In this document: piece after piece, positions 1 through 7,126 of the stretch
Numbering within the stretch: position 1 is the stretch's first letter
How the letters are laid out: each line of letters opens with the position of its first letter
Assembly: GCF_000193735.1 (NCBI RefSeq)
Contig: NZ_AEPF01000151.1
Location: 1-38,640 of the forward strand
DNA: 38,640 nucleotides
From: Neisseria sicca 4320
GTDB lineage: Bacteria; Pseudomonadota; Gammaproteobacteria; Burkholderiales; Neisseriaceae
Direction: 5' to 3'
Program-made: the position numbers and the translations under genes
Notes under the pieces: model-generated
What the model saw: only the letters and a program-made list of their open reading frames with translations
Databases searched by the model: none
Told to the model about the DNA's origin: nothing

Positions 1-23
1 ATAAGATTTAAAATAGGCAAATA

Positions 24-60
24 CAAAAAAACAGCCCGGTCAAAAATGACCGGGCTGTTG
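24..60 (-). terminator. Intrinsic terminator of tRNA-Pro
   Basis: A perfect 13-bp stem (30-42 with 47-59) with a 4-base loop is followed on the minus strand by six T. It lies directly downstream of the tRNA-Pro gene and is the clearest non-uptake-sequence terminator in the window. Confidence 0.9.
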
Positions 61-66
61 AATTTT

Positions 67-143
67 TGGTCGGAGTGAAAGGATTCGAACCTTCGACCCC
101 TTGCACCCCATGCAAGTGCGCTACCAGACTGCGCCACACTCCG
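67..143 (-). tRNA. tRNA-Pro (anticodon GGG)
   Basis: The minus strand folds as a 77-nt cloverleaf: 7-bp acceptor CGGAGTG/CACTCCG, D-arm GCGC/GCGC, anticodon stem CTTGC/GCAAG around the 7-base loop ATGGGGT (anticodon GGG), T-arm with TTCGAAT loop, discriminator A and an encoded CCA. It reads CCC codons. It is a single-gene unit between its own promoter (160-188) and its own terminator (24-60). Confidence 0.95.
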
Positions 144-159
144 ACTCGATAAGTTTCGG

Positions 160-188
160 ATTATAGTTTTCTTGTCCGGCTTTGGCAA
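160..188 (-). promoter_or_regulatory. Sigma-70 promoter of tRNA-Pro
   Basis: On the minus strand TTGCCA, a 17-base spacer and a perfect TATAAT lie just upstream of the tRNA-Pro 5' end, the expected place for a stable-RNA promoter. Confidence 0.8.
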
Positions 189-392
189 GGGTGAAGCCTG
201 ACGGTTTCGGCTATCTGATTGAAGCGGCTTTGAATTTGTTTGGCGTCAGGCAGGGCGTGTCGGGAAATATTTCACATTCGATTTGAATCCGCAATATTTT
301 TCAGACGACATTCAAATGGCAAACGGATGTGGCGGAATTTTACGGCTGCTATATAATTACAGCTTTTTATTTTTAATGAAAAAATAGGGCTG

Positions 393-1772
393 ATGGATAA
401 TATTTTGCATGAATTGTTTGCGCGTCAGGCGTTTACTTCGAGTTTGGTGGAGCGCAATTTCGGACAGGTTTCGGGCTGGATTGAGCTGGTCGGCGTATTG
501 ATGCTGATGGCGGTGACGTATTGGCTGTCAAACCGACTAAAAAACCGTTATTTCTTTGTGGAACAGGGTAACTTCGCGCTATTGCGGCATATCGGCAGGC
601 GGATTTTGTGGCCGGTGCTGATGATGATTTTCGGCGCGGCGGCTTTGTTTATCTGCAATCTGACGGAGTTTCGCCCGGTATGGCTGCATCTGCTGATTTT
701 GGCGGCGCGCTGGATGATTCTGATTCGGGTCAGCGTGGCGGTTGTTCATGCTGCTTTGCCGCAAAACAAACTGACCGACTGGCTGGAAAAATCGGTCTCC
801 ATGGTTTTGTGGGTAGGCTTCGTGCTTTGGCTGTCGGGCTTAGATGATAAGATTTTGGCGATGCTCGACGGCATCAGCTTTTCGGTCGGTTCGGGCAAAC
901 TGAGCCTGTTGATGATTTTGAACGGGATTTTGTGGGTCGGGCTTCTGATGATAGGCGCGTCGTGGTTGGCGCGCTTTATCGGCGAGCGTTTGGAGAAAAG
1001 CAGCCTGGACAATAATCTGTCCATGATTTTGTCCAAAATCATCAAAACGGTGATGATGGTTTTGGCGGTATTGATTGCGCTGCCGCTGGTGGGAATTGAT
1101 TTGACGGTATTGTCGGTGTTCGGCGGTGCGTTGGGTGTCGGTATCGGTTTCGGCCTGCAAAAAGTGGCAAGCAACTACATTTCGGGTTTCATTATTTTGG
1201 GCGACCGCTCGATCCGCATGAATGACCGTCTGACCGTCAACAACTTTACCGGCTATGTCACCAAAATCACTTCGCGTTTCGTCGTGCTGCGCAATGCCAA
1301 CGGTACTGAGGCGCTGATTCCGAACGAGACATTCGTTACTTCAATGGTGGTCAACGAATCGTATACCAGCCGCGAATTACAGCAGGCATTCAATATACAG
1401 GTCGCCTATCATTCCGACTTGATTAAAGCTTTGGAAATCATAAAAAGCGCCGCCGCCGCACAATCCCGCGTATCAGAAAATCCTGCACCTTTGGCAGTGG
1501 TTACCAATTTCGGCGACAACGGTATTGATTTGCGCGTGACATATTGGGTAAAAGATCCTGAAAACGGCTTTGCCGCGCTGCAATCAGCGATTTTTCTGGA
1601 TATTTGGCAGCAGTTTAACGAACACGACATCGAGTTCCCTTATCCGCAACGCGAAGTCCGTATCCTGAACGAAGAGCAGTCCCCGAGCAACATCGCCATG
1701 ATTAAGGCGGGAATGCAGGCGCGCAGCGATACCAAATCCGATCCCGCGATGGACGCTGCCGGAGACAATTGA
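393..1772 (+). CDS. MscS-family mechanosensitive ion channel
   Basis: Inner-membrane mechanosensitive channel, 459 aa, that would open under membrane tension to release solutes on hypo-osmotic shock. The N-terminal half has several hydrophobic segments (roughly residues 30-50, 70-90, 95-120, 135-150, 170-190). The MscS core follows around residues 230-290: a glycine/alanine-rich pore helix (GGALGVGIGFGLQ), then an ISGFIILGDRSIRMND-type stretch that begins the beta domain. It is longer than E. coli MscS (286 aa) because of extra N-terminal helices, as in other neisserial and MscM-like proteins. Start ATG 393 follows AGGG at 386-389; TATAAT at 352-357 is a possible -10. Its TGA overlaps the ATG of the next gene by one base, so the two are probably co-transcribed and translationally coupled. 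Confidence 0.88.
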   Translation: MDNILHELFARQAFTSSLVERNFGQVSGWIELVGVLMLMAVTYWLSNRLKNRYFFVEQGNFALLRHIGRRILWPVLMMIFGAAALFICNLTEFRPVWLHLLILAARWMILIRVSVAVVHAALPQNKLTDWLEKSVSMVLWVGFVLWLSGLDDKILAMLDGISFSVGSGKLSLLMILNGILWVGLLMIGASWLARFIGERLEKSSLDNNLSMILSKIIKTVMMVLAVLIALPLVGIDLTVLSVFGGALGVGIGFGLQKVASNYISGFIILGDRSIRMNDRLTVNNFTGYVTKITSRFVVLRNANGTEALIPNETFVTSMVVNESYTSRELQQAFNIQVAYHSDLIKALEIIKSAAAAQSRVSENPAPLAVVTNFGDNGIDLRVTYWVKDPENGFAALQSAIFLDIWQQFNEHDIEFPYPQREVRILNEEQSPSNIAMIKAGMQARSDTKSDPAMDAAGDN

Positions 1773-2221
1773 TGGCAAAGCCCTTGAAGTATCCCGTGTC
1801 CGCGCTGGTGGTTTTGCATGATGCCGACGGTAATATCCTTCTAATCGAGCGTACTTCGCCGCCAGGTTTTTGGCAGTCGGTAACCGGCAGCATCGAGCCG
1901 GACGAAACCATAGAGGAAACCGCCAAGCGCGAAGTTTGGGAGGAAACCGGCATCCGCCTTGCGGACGGGCAGCTCTGCAACTGGCACGAGAGCACGGTTT
2001 ACGAAATCTACCACCACTGGCGGCACCGCTATCCAAAAGGCGTGTTTGAAAACCGCGAACACATCTTTTCCGCCGAAATCCCGCGCGATACGGTGATTGT
2101 TTTGCAGCCCGACGAACACGTCGCTTACGGATGGTTCGGCATAGAACAAGCGGCGGAAAAAGTGTTTTCTCCGTCAAACAAAAGGGCGATTTTGAAATTA
2201 GGGAAAAGGTTGGGGAAATGA
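1772..2221 (+). CDS. nudB: Dihydroneopterin triphosphate diphosphatase (Nudix hydrolase)
   Basis: Nudix hydrolase of 149 aa, best matched to NudB, which removes pyrophosphate from dihydroneopterin triphosphate in folate synthesis. A textbook Nudix box spans Gly39 to Gly60: G-x5-E-x7-REV-x-EE-x-GI (Glu45, Arg53, Glu54, Glu57, Glu58). The GFWQSVTGSIE stretch before it and the YHHWRHRYPKGV segment after it are typical of NudB. I chose ATG 1772, which shares its A with the upstream TGA; a TTG three bases earlier would add one residue. Other Nudix substrates cannot be excluded from sequence alone. Confidence 0.87.
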   Translation: MAKPLKYPVSALVVLHDADGNILLIERTSPPGFWQSVTGSIEPDETIEETAKREVWEETGIRLADGQLCNWHESTVYEIYHHWRHRYPKGVFENREHIFSAEIPRDTVIVLQPDEHVAYGWFGIEQAAEKVFSPSNKRAILKLGKRLGK

Positions 2222-2235
2222 ACCAGCCTGATTGC

Positions 2236-2282
2236 TTAAAGGTCGTCTGAAAACAGCGATTGCGTTTTCAGACGACCTTTTT
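2236..2282. terminator. Inverted uptake-sequence pair after nudB
   Basis: Two copies of AGGTCGTCTGAA in inverted orientation (2240-2251 and 2267-2278) extend to a 17-bp stem ending in T-rich DNA. It serves as an uptake sequence and as a probable terminator for nudB. Confidence 0.8.
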
Positions 2283-2307
2283 CCGCATTTTCAGAGAGTC
2301 TTTTGTT

Positions 2308-2316
2308 TGCTATACT
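2308..2316 (+). promoter_or_regulatory. Extended -10 promoter of ppa
   Basis: TGC followed directly by TATACT (2311-2316) forms an extended -10 element; TTTCAG at 2288-2293 is a weak -35 at 17-base spacing. An upstream ATG at 2303 lies inside this element, which argues that ppa starts at 2354. Confidence 0.6.
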
Positions 2317-2353
2317 TCCGCCGTTCAAACTTCCGTCAAATAAAGGAAATAAA

Positions 2354-2887
2354 ATGGCAGACTTCAATAAAATCCTGACTCCGGGCGATGTGGACGGCGG
2401 CATCATCAACGTCGTCAACGAAATTCCCGCCGGCAGCAACCACAAAATCGAATGGAACCGCCGCCTCGGCGCATTCCAACTTGACCGCGTCGAACCCGCG
2501 ATTTTCGTCAAGCCGACCAACTACGGCTTCATCCCGCAAACCTTGGACGAGGACGGTGACGAATTGGACGTATTGCTGGTTACCGAACAGCCTTTGGCGA
2601 CAGGCATCTTCTTGGAAGCGCGCGTCATCGGTGTGATGAAGTTTGTCGATGATGGCGAAGTGGACGACAAAATCGTCTGCGTTCCCGCTGACGACCGCAA
2701 CAACGGCAACGCCTACAAAACCCTTGCCGACTTGCCGCAGCAGCTGATCAAGCAAATCGAATTTCACTTCAACCACTACAAAGACCTGAAAAAAGCAGGT
2801 ACAACCAAAGTTGAATCTTGGGGCGATGTGGAAGAAGCAAAAAAAGTAATTAAAGAATCTATCGAACGTTGGAATAAACAGGCTTGA
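2354..2887 (+). CDS. ppa: Inorganic pyrophosphatase (family I)
   Basis: Soluble cytoplasmic family I pyrophosphatase, 177 aa, hydrolysing pyrophosphate to phosphate and so pulling biosynthetic reactions forward. The active-site signature DEDGDELDVLLV with its metal-binding aspartates is present, as is the second acidic cluster KFVDDGEVDDKIVCVPADD. The length equals the usual ~175 aa of bacterial family I enzymes. ATG 2354 has AAGG 7 bases upstream; the longer reading from 2303 would add 17 residues that the family lacks and would place the start inside the promoter. The gene stands alone between two inverted uptake-sequence pairs. Confidence 0.95.
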   Translation: MADFNKILTPGDVDGGIINVVNEIPAGSNHKIEWNRRLGAFQLDRVEPAIFVKPTNYGFIPQTLDEDGDELDVLLVTEQPLATGIFLEARVIGVMKFVDDGEVDDKIVCVPADDRNNGNAYKTLADLPQQLIKQIEFHFNHYKDLKKAGTTKVESWGDVEEAKKVIKESIERWNKQA

Positions 2888-2909
2888 TGTTTTATTTCAA
2901 TAAATAAGG

Positions 2910-2945
2910 AAAGGTCGTCTGAAAATGGTTTTCAGGCGACCTTTT
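2910..2945. terminator. Imperfect inverted uptake-sequence pair after ppa
   Basis: A perfect uptake sequence (2912-2923) faces an inverted copy with one mismatch (TTCAGGCGACCT, from 2931). The ~16-bp stem is followed by TTTT and would end ppa transcripts. Confidence 0.75.
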
Positions 2946-2966
2946 GATTGGAATAGGGGCAAGAAA

Positions 2967-3123
2967 TATAGTGGATTAACTTTAAACCAGTACGGCGTTG
3001 CCTCGCCTTAGCTCAAAGAGAACGATTCTCTAAGGTGCTGAAGCACCAAGTGAATCGGTTCCGTACTATCTGTACTGTCTGCGGCTTCGTCGCCTTGTCC
3101 TGATTTAAAGTTAATCCACTATA
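2967..3123 (-). repeat. Full-length Correia repeat element (CREE)
   Basis: A 157-bp element with the characteristic termini TATAGTGGATTAA and TTAATCCACTATA and the known internal sequence (GTACGGCGTTGCCTCGCC, TTCTCTAAGGTGCTGAAGC). It is the long Correia class (about 152-156 bp), a non-autonomous MITE-like repeat of Neisseria that carries TA at its ends. A second copy lies at 38111-38266 in the opposite orientation. Its right end with the flanking bases creates a perfect TATAAT at 3120-3125. The stretch 2946-3258 between ppa and the tRNA genes holds no gene, only this element and two minus-strand terminators. Confidence 0.93.
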
Positions 3124-3150
3124 ATATTGATAGGTCTCGTATGCAACATA

Positions 3151-3180
3151 GAAAAAAAACAAGTCAGGTACTGCCTGACC
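3151..3180 (-). terminator. Second, distal terminator of the tRNA pair
   Basis: Stem GTCAGG/CCTGAC (3163-3168 with 3174-3179) with a 5-base loop, followed on the minus strand by a run of eight T (3152-3159). It lies beyond the first terminator at 3216-3250 and probably acts as a backup. Confidence 0.6.
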
Positions 3181-3215
3181 TAGGTATTCAAGATGGCGGT
3201 TATTTAAGATGGTTT

Positions 3216-3250
3216 AAAAACTAAAGCCTTGCTAAAACAGCAAGGCTTTA
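3216..3250 (-). terminator. Terminator of the tRNA-Arg/tRNA-Glu unit
   Basis: A perfect 12-bp stem (3222-3233 with 3239-3250) with loop AAAAC, followed on the minus strand by G and five T. It sits 9 bases after the tRNA-Glu 3' end. Confidence 0.88.
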
Positions 3251-3258
3251 ATCAAAAC

Positions 3259-3333
3259 TGGCACGCCCACGGGGAATCGAACCCCGGTTACCGCCGTGAA
3301 AGGGCGATGTCCTAACCGCTAGACGATGGGCGC
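3259..3333 (-). tRNA. tRNA-Glu (anticodon TTC)
   Basis: A 75-nt cloverleaf on the minus strand: acceptor GCGCCCA pairing with TGGGCGT (one G-T wobble), anticodon stem CCGCC/GGCGG around CTTTCAC (anticodon TTC), T-loop TTCGAAT, discriminator G and encoded CCA. It is the second gene of a two-tRNA transcript, 21 bases after tRNA-Arg. Confidence 0.95.
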
Positions 3334-3354
3334 GGATAAGATAAATAGATTTTT

Positions 3355-3431
3355 TGGCGCACCCGGAGCGATTCGAACGCCCGACCCTCTGGTTCGTAGC
3401 CAGATACTCTATCCAACTGAGCTACGGGTGC
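3355..3431 (-). tRNA. tRNA-Arg (anticodon ACG)
   Basis: A 77-nt cloverleaf on the minus strand: acceptor GCACCCG/CGGGTGC, TAGCTCAGTTGG D-arm, anticodon stem CTGG/CCAG region around CTACGAA (anticodon ACG, whose A34 is normally converted to inosine by TadA), T-loop TTCGAAT, discriminator G and encoded CCA. First gene of the pair, directly behind a consensus promoter. Confidence 0.95.
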
Positions 3432-3449
3432 GCTGTAACAAAGATTGGG

Positions 3450-3478
3450 ATTATAGGGAAGGGGTGTAAGTCTGTCAA
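3450..3478 (-). promoter_or_regulatory. Consensus promoter of the tRNA-Arg/Glu unit
   Basis: On the minus strand TTGACA, exactly 17 bases, TATAAT: a perfect sigma-70 consensus, about 20 bases before tRNA-Arg. Confidence 0.92.
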
Positions 3479-3486
3479 GGGTGTTG

Positions 3487-3515
3487 TTGGAAAATAAACA
3501 GGGAAAGTGTAAAAT
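3487..3515 (+). promoter_or_regulatory. Promoter of the exonuclease gene
   Basis: TTGGAA (3487-3492), a 17-base spacer and TAAAAT (3510-3515). Its -35 is 8 bases from the -35 of the divergent tRNA promoter. Placing transcription start near 3522 rules out the upstream in-frame starts at 3481 and 3514. Confidence 0.65.
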
Positions 3516-3549
3516 GCGCGGCTATTGGTTGAATTTACAGGAAAATAAA

Positions 3550-4953
3550 ATGGAAAGCGTTTCTCGCTGGCCGTTGTTGCAGAAGGCATTTGCCCGTTTC
3601 GGGAGGCCTGTGGTTGTGGTGGATTTGGAAACTACCGGCGGGAATCTGTATCAAGACAGGGTAACGGAAGTTGCTTTTCTGCGTTTCGACGGGCAAAGCG
3701 TATGCCGTTATGAGTGGTTGGTGAATCCGTGTAAGCCGATTCCTGAATTTGTTGCGCAACTAACGGGCATCAGCAATAAAATGGTAAAAACGGCCCCTTT
3801 GTTTGCGGAAATTGCTTCACAGTTATTGCCGCTTTTACAGGGGGCAGTGGTGGTGGCGCATAACAGCCGTTTCGACTATACCTTCCTGCGTCACGAGTTT
3901 CGCCGCGCCGGAATTGATTTTGCCGCGCCTGCTTTGTGTACCGTCCAGTTGTCGCGCCGCCTTTATCCCGAGTTTTACAAACACAATTTGGACAGCATTA
4001 TCGAACGGAACGCAATCGCAGTGGAAAACCGTCATCGCGCGATGACCGATGTCTTGGCTTTGAGCGATTATTTGGAACACAGCTTGCGCGAAAAGAATAC
4101 AGAAGATTGGGATAATTACTGCCGGTCTTTGATGAATCCGAAAATGCTGCCGAATGGGGTAACGGATGCTTTGGCGGCGCAGCTTTATGCATTGCCGGAC
4201 AGCGAAGGTGTGTTGGTCTGGTTTGACGCATTCGGCAAGGCGCAGGCGGTAGTTGCATTGGAGAAGGCGTATAGTGAAACGGCAGAAATGCTGCATGGTA
4301 AAAAAGTTCCGCTTTATTTGAAGGCTGCGGCTTCCGTGCGTTTTATTCCTGCGTTGGGCAGCCTGCATTCGGTATGGTTGAAGGCGCAGGCAATGAGGGA
4401 ATATGGTATCCGCCCATCTGAACGAGTCGTTTCCAAGCCTACTGCATTTTCTACGGTTCGTTTTTCTCCCGACGAACACGGTGTATTGCAGGCAAGGATT
4501 GTGCCTTTGGATAATGGCAGTCGTGCTGTCCGCCCGTATGGGTTGTTCATCCATAAAAAAGCTGCCAAACGCGCGCTTAATACTTGGGCGCTGGAAAACA
4601 GACTTTGTCCTGATGCCTTGAATATCCTGCCTGTTGCAAATGGAAAAGGTGTGCCGTGTCCTGTACAGGCACTCGGGCAATGCGACGGTGCCTGCCGTAC
4701 CGAGGATGGGATAGAAGCGCAAAATGGACGTATCCGCGAATTGGCGCATTTGTTGCCCGTTGCAGACTGGGGGAGGGCGCATGAGGTGGAGATTACGGAA
4801 ACGGACGGCTTATCCGGAAAAAGCATCACTTTGCGTTGTGCCGGTGGGGCGATTGCTATGCCGGACGGCGGCTGGTACTTTGATGACAGTCTGCCCGCGT
4901 TGCTGAAAATGAAATTCAGGCGGGAGCGGGAAAGTGTCAAAATTATTGCTTAA
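3550..4953 (+). CDS. DEDDh 3'-5' exonuclease fused to a UvrC/Cho-like region
   Basis: A 467-aa protein. Residues ~20-185 form a DnaQ-type DEDDh exonuclease: Exo I VDLETTGG (Asp25, Glu27), Exo II HNSRFD near 104, Exo III HRAMTD near 159. The rest resembles the GIY-YIG half of UvrC/Cho: LPDSEGVLVWFDAFGKAQAVVAL stands where LP-GVY-F-D-G-YVGK is expected, then GSLHSVWLKAQAMREY in place of the ELEALLLEA helix, and a C-terminal LGQCDGAC motif as in Cho. The GIY and YIG tyrosines and the catalytic Glu are not visible, so this half is probably inactive as a nuclease. The role is likely DNA repair; this is family-level inference. ATG 3550 follows CAGGA and lies downstream of the promoter; the open frame extends up to 3481 but that part overlaps the promoter. 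Confidence 0.82.
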   Translation: MESVSRWPLLQKAFARFGRPVVVVDLETTGGNLYQDRVTEVAFLRFDGQSVCRYEWLVNPCKPIPEFVAQLTGISNKMVKTAPLFAEIASQLLPLLQGAVVVAHNSRFDYTFLRHEFRRAGIDFAAPALCTVQLSRRLYPEFYKHNLDSIIERNAIAVENRHRAMTDVLALSDYLEHSLREKNTEDWDNYCRSLMNPKMLPNGVTDALAAQLYALPDSEGVLVWFDAFGKAQAVVALEKAYSETAEMLHGKKVPLYLKAAASVRFIPALGSLHSVWLKAQAMREYGIRPSERVVSKPTAFSTVRFSPDEHGVLQARIVPLDNGSRAVRPYGLFIHKKAAKRALNTWALENRLCPDALNILPVANGKGVPCPVQALGQCDGACRTEDGIEAQNGRIRELAHLLPVADWGRAHEVEITETDGLSGKSITLRCAGGAIAMPDGGWYFDDSLPALLKMKFRRERESVKIIA

Positions 4954-4973
4954 TGTAATAATGGCGAAAATGG

Positions 4974-5017
4974 AATAAGCAGGTTTCAGACGACTTCTGA
5001 TAACCTGCTTATTTTTT
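4974..5017 (+). terminator. Terminator of the exonuclease gene
   Basis: Perfect 12-bp stem (4974-4985 with 5002-5013) followed by TTTTTT. The loop carries a degenerate uptake sequence (TTCAGACGACTT), unlike most gene ends here, where the uptake sequence forms the stem. Confidence 0.88.
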
Positions 5018-5162
5018 AATCAAGTTTGTTTTTCTCTTGAGAATCAATATGAAGTAGGGTTTATACACAGCTTGTTTACATCATTGCATGTAGAAAGTGT
5101 GTATTGTTCCCGTCATTGCACGTTACAATATAGGTCGTCTGAAACCGATTGTATGCCTGATA

Positions 5163-5960
5163 ATGAATACGCCAAAAATTATTTTTTTCGATATTGATGA
5201 CACGTTATACCGAAAATATACCGATACGCTTCGCCCGTCTGTTGCTAAAGCGATGGAGGCATTGAAAGCGCGGGGTATTTTGACGGCGATTGCGACGGGG
5301 AGACCGCCGGTGGCCATTCCGGGTAAGGTGAAAAACCTGATACGCGACAGCGGCATTGATATGCTGGTTACGATTAACGGGCAATACACGACGTTTCACG
5401 GAGAGGTGTTGCAGGCTTATCCGATGATTGAAGCCGAAGTGGAGCGGATGTGTACATTTTTTGACAGTCAGTATATTGATTATGCTTTTGTAAATAATGA
5501 TGAAATTGTCGCATCGGCTGCCGGCGGAAGGGTAAAAGAAGCCTTGTCGCACATCCTGCCTGCTTTTGAAGTGGATAAAGAATATTTCCGCAAACAATCG
5601 GTTTATCAGATGCTGGTGTTTGCAGATAAAGCCCAAGAGCAGGAAATTATCGGAAAAATCCAATCCGAAGGCTTCAAATCCGTGCGTTGGCACGAGTCTG
5701 CGCTGGATATGCTGCGCCGCGAAGGTTCAAAAGCAAGAGGCATTGCACATGCAGTAGAAAAGTTGGGTATAGGCATGGAAGATGTTATGGCTTTTGGCGA
5801 CAGCTTTAATGATTTGGAAATGCTCTCATCCGTCGGCTTCGGTGTGGCCATGGGAAATGGTGAGGCTGCGGCGAAGGCCGCGGCGAAATTTATTGCGCCG
5901 AGTGTAGATGAAGATGGCGTGTACAGGGCTTTGCTTGAATTGGAAATTATTGATGGATAA
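5163..5960 (+). CDS. HAD-superfamily Cof-type phosphatase
   Basis: Cytoplasmic HAD hydrolase, 265 aa, of the Cof/YbiV subfamily, which dephosphorylates sugar phosphates and similar small metabolites; the natural substrate cannot be read from sequence. Motif I is FFDIDDTLY (nucleophile Asp10, acid Asp12), motif II the ATGRP loop, and motif III/IV the GDSFNDLEML metal-binding loop, followed by GVAMGNGEAAAKAAAKFI, which is diagnostic of Cof proteins. The inserted cap lies between. I chose ATG 5163; the frame is open back to a GTG at 5097, but that region contains an uptake sequence (5132-5143) and a possible TACAAT -10 at 5124-5129. No strong ribosome binding site is visible. Confidence 0.85.
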   Translation: MNTPKIIFFDIDDTLYRKYTDTLRPSVAKAMEALKARGILTAIATGRPPVAIPGKVKNLIRDSGIDMLVTINGQYTTFHGEVLQAYPMIEAEVERMCTFFDSQYIDYAFVNNDEIVASAAGGRVKEALSHILPAFEVDKEYFRKQSVYQMLVFADKAQEQEIIGKIQSEGFKSVRWHESALDMLRREGSKARGIAHAVEKLGIGMEDVMAFGDSFNDLEMLSSVGFGVAMGNGEAAAKAAAKFIAPSVDEDGVYRALLELEIIDG

Positions 5961-5975
5961 TGATTTATTTAGAGT

Positions 5976-6012
5976 TAGGTCGTCTGAAAAGCAGGTTTCA
6001 GACAACCTCTTT
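5976..6012. terminator. Degenerate inverted uptake-sequence pair after the HAD gene
   Basis: A perfect copy (5977-5988) faces TTCAGACAACCT (5997-6008, one mismatch). The stem is weaker than at other gene ends, followed by CTTTG. Confidence 0.5.
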
Positions 6013-6151
6013 GTTTGAATAGTAAAAAGTCGGGATGGGGATTTCGGGCTGAGTCCGTGAAAATTGTAAAAACGTATCCCTAAAATCCCCCATTTCAAAC
6101 CGGGATAAACCAACTAAAATACAGCTGTAAATATTTCGCTATAACAATAAA

Positions 6152-6192
6152 ATGTCGTCTGAAAACAAGCATGATGGGTTTTCAGACGACCT
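6152..6192. repeat. Inverted uptake-sequence pair in the thiD leader
   Basis: ATGTCGTCTGAA (6152-6163) faces a perfect inverted copy TTCAGACGACCT (6181-6192). It lies 47 bases before thiD, upstream of a gene rather than at a gene end. A separate 8-bp inverted repeat (GGGGATTT at 6037-6044 with AAATCCCC at 6083-6090) lies between it and the HAD gene. Confidence 0.7.
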
Positions 6193-6238
6193 TCAAACCG
6201 CTTCCTAAATCGTCCAACCAAGCAACAGGAGAAAACAA

Positions 6239-7045
6239 ATGGAAGAAACATTCGTCCAAACGCTGACCATCGCAGGCTCGGACTCCGGCGGCGGTGCGGG
6301 GATACAGGCGGATTTGAAGACGTTTCAGATGCGCGGCGTATTCGGCACCAGCGTGCTGACCGCCGTAACCGCGCAAAATACGCTCGGTGTATCGGCGGTG
6401 CATCTGGTTCCGACCGACATCATCACTGCTCAAATCGAAGCCGTCCGTGCCGATTTTGAAATCCGCGCCTATAAAATCGGAATGCTGGGTACGGCGGAAG
6501 TGATTGAATGCGTTGCTGAAAATTTGAAAAAATGCCGTTTCGGCAAGCGCGTCCTCGACCCGGTGATGATTGCCAAAGGCGGTGCGCCGCTGTTGCAGGA
6601 TTCCGCCGTCGAAGCGATGAAACGCCTGCTGTTGTCCGATACGGACATTCTGACGCCGAACCTGCCTGAAGCGGAAGCCTTGACGGACGTGCGCATTGAA
6701 AACCGCCAAGACGCGGAACGCGCCGCCAAAATCCTGCAAGATTGCGGCGTGAAAAACGTGGTGATTAAAGGCGGGCATTTGAGCGATAGCCGCAGCGAAT
6801 ACTGCACCGACTGGCTGTTTACGCCGGATGACGTGTTTGAATTTACCGACCGCCGCTTCCCGACGGCGCATACGCACGGTACCGGCTGCACGTTCTCCGC
6901 CTGTATCGCCGCCGAGCTGGCAAAAGGTTTCGAAACACTCGAAGCCGTGCAAACCGCTAAAAAATACATTACCGAGGCGATTCGCAATCCTTTGAACATC
7001 GGCGCGGGACACGGTCCGGTCAATCATTGGGCGTATCAGGATTGA
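6239..7045 (+). CDS. thiD: Hydroxymethylpyrimidine / phosphomethylpyrimidine kinase
   Basis: ThiD, 268 aa, a ribokinase-fold enzyme that phosphorylates HMP and then HMP-P to HMP-PP for thiamine synthesis. Visible features: N-terminal TIAGSDSGGGAGIQADLKTF, which binds the pyrimidine; KIGMLG and DPVMIAKGGAPLL in the centre; VVIKGGH; and the HGTGCTFSACIAAELAKG anion hole near the C-terminus. The length is typical of the single-domain enzyme, with no ThiE or TenA fusion. ATG 6239 has CAGGAGA upstream. It stands alone between uptake-sequence pairs. I looked for a TPP riboswitch in the 190-base leader and did not find the conserved core. Confidence 0.95.
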   Translation: MEETFVQTLTIAGSDSGGGAGIQADLKTFQMRGVFGTSVLTAVTAQNTLGVSAVHLVPTDIITAQIEAVRADFEIRAYKIGMLGTAEVIECVAENLKKCRFGKRVLDPVMIAKGGAPLLQDSAVEAMKRLLLSDTDILTPNLPEAEALTDVRIENRQDAERAAKILQDCGVKNVVIKGGHLSDSRSEYCTDWLFTPDDVFEFTDRRFPTAHTHGTGCTFSACIAAELAKGFETLEAVQTAKKYITEAIRNPLNIGAGHGPVNHWAYQD

Positions 7046-7053
7046 GGGATATG

Positions 7054-7098
7054 AAAAGGTCGTCTGAAAACAGATTTTCCGTTTTCAGACGACCTTTT
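7054..7098. terminator. Bidirectional terminator between thiD and the kinase
   Basis: A perfect 18-bp stem built from an inverted uptake-sequence pair (7057-7068, 7084-7095) with A-runs and T-runs at both ends. It sits between convergent genes and can end transcripts in both directions. Confidence 0.85.
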
Positions 7099-7126
7099 GT
7101 TGTGAATGATTCGTTGATGGCAAAAA

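Noticed and set aside
2967..3123. Correia element as an insertion sequence
   Set aside because: It has no transposase and is only 157 bp; it is a MITE-like repeat and is annotated as such.
3835..4782. A 315-codon minus-strand frame opposite the exonuclease
   Set aside because: No domain signals and no ribosome binding site; the opposite strand has clear DEDDh motifs.
6013..6238. Possible TPP riboswitch upstream of thiD (a CTGAG word and an inverted repeat are present)
   Set aside because: The conserved TPP core (the second CTGAnGA-partner helix with the GATCTGG...CCAGCGTAGGGAA-type segment) is missing; only short chance matches were seen.
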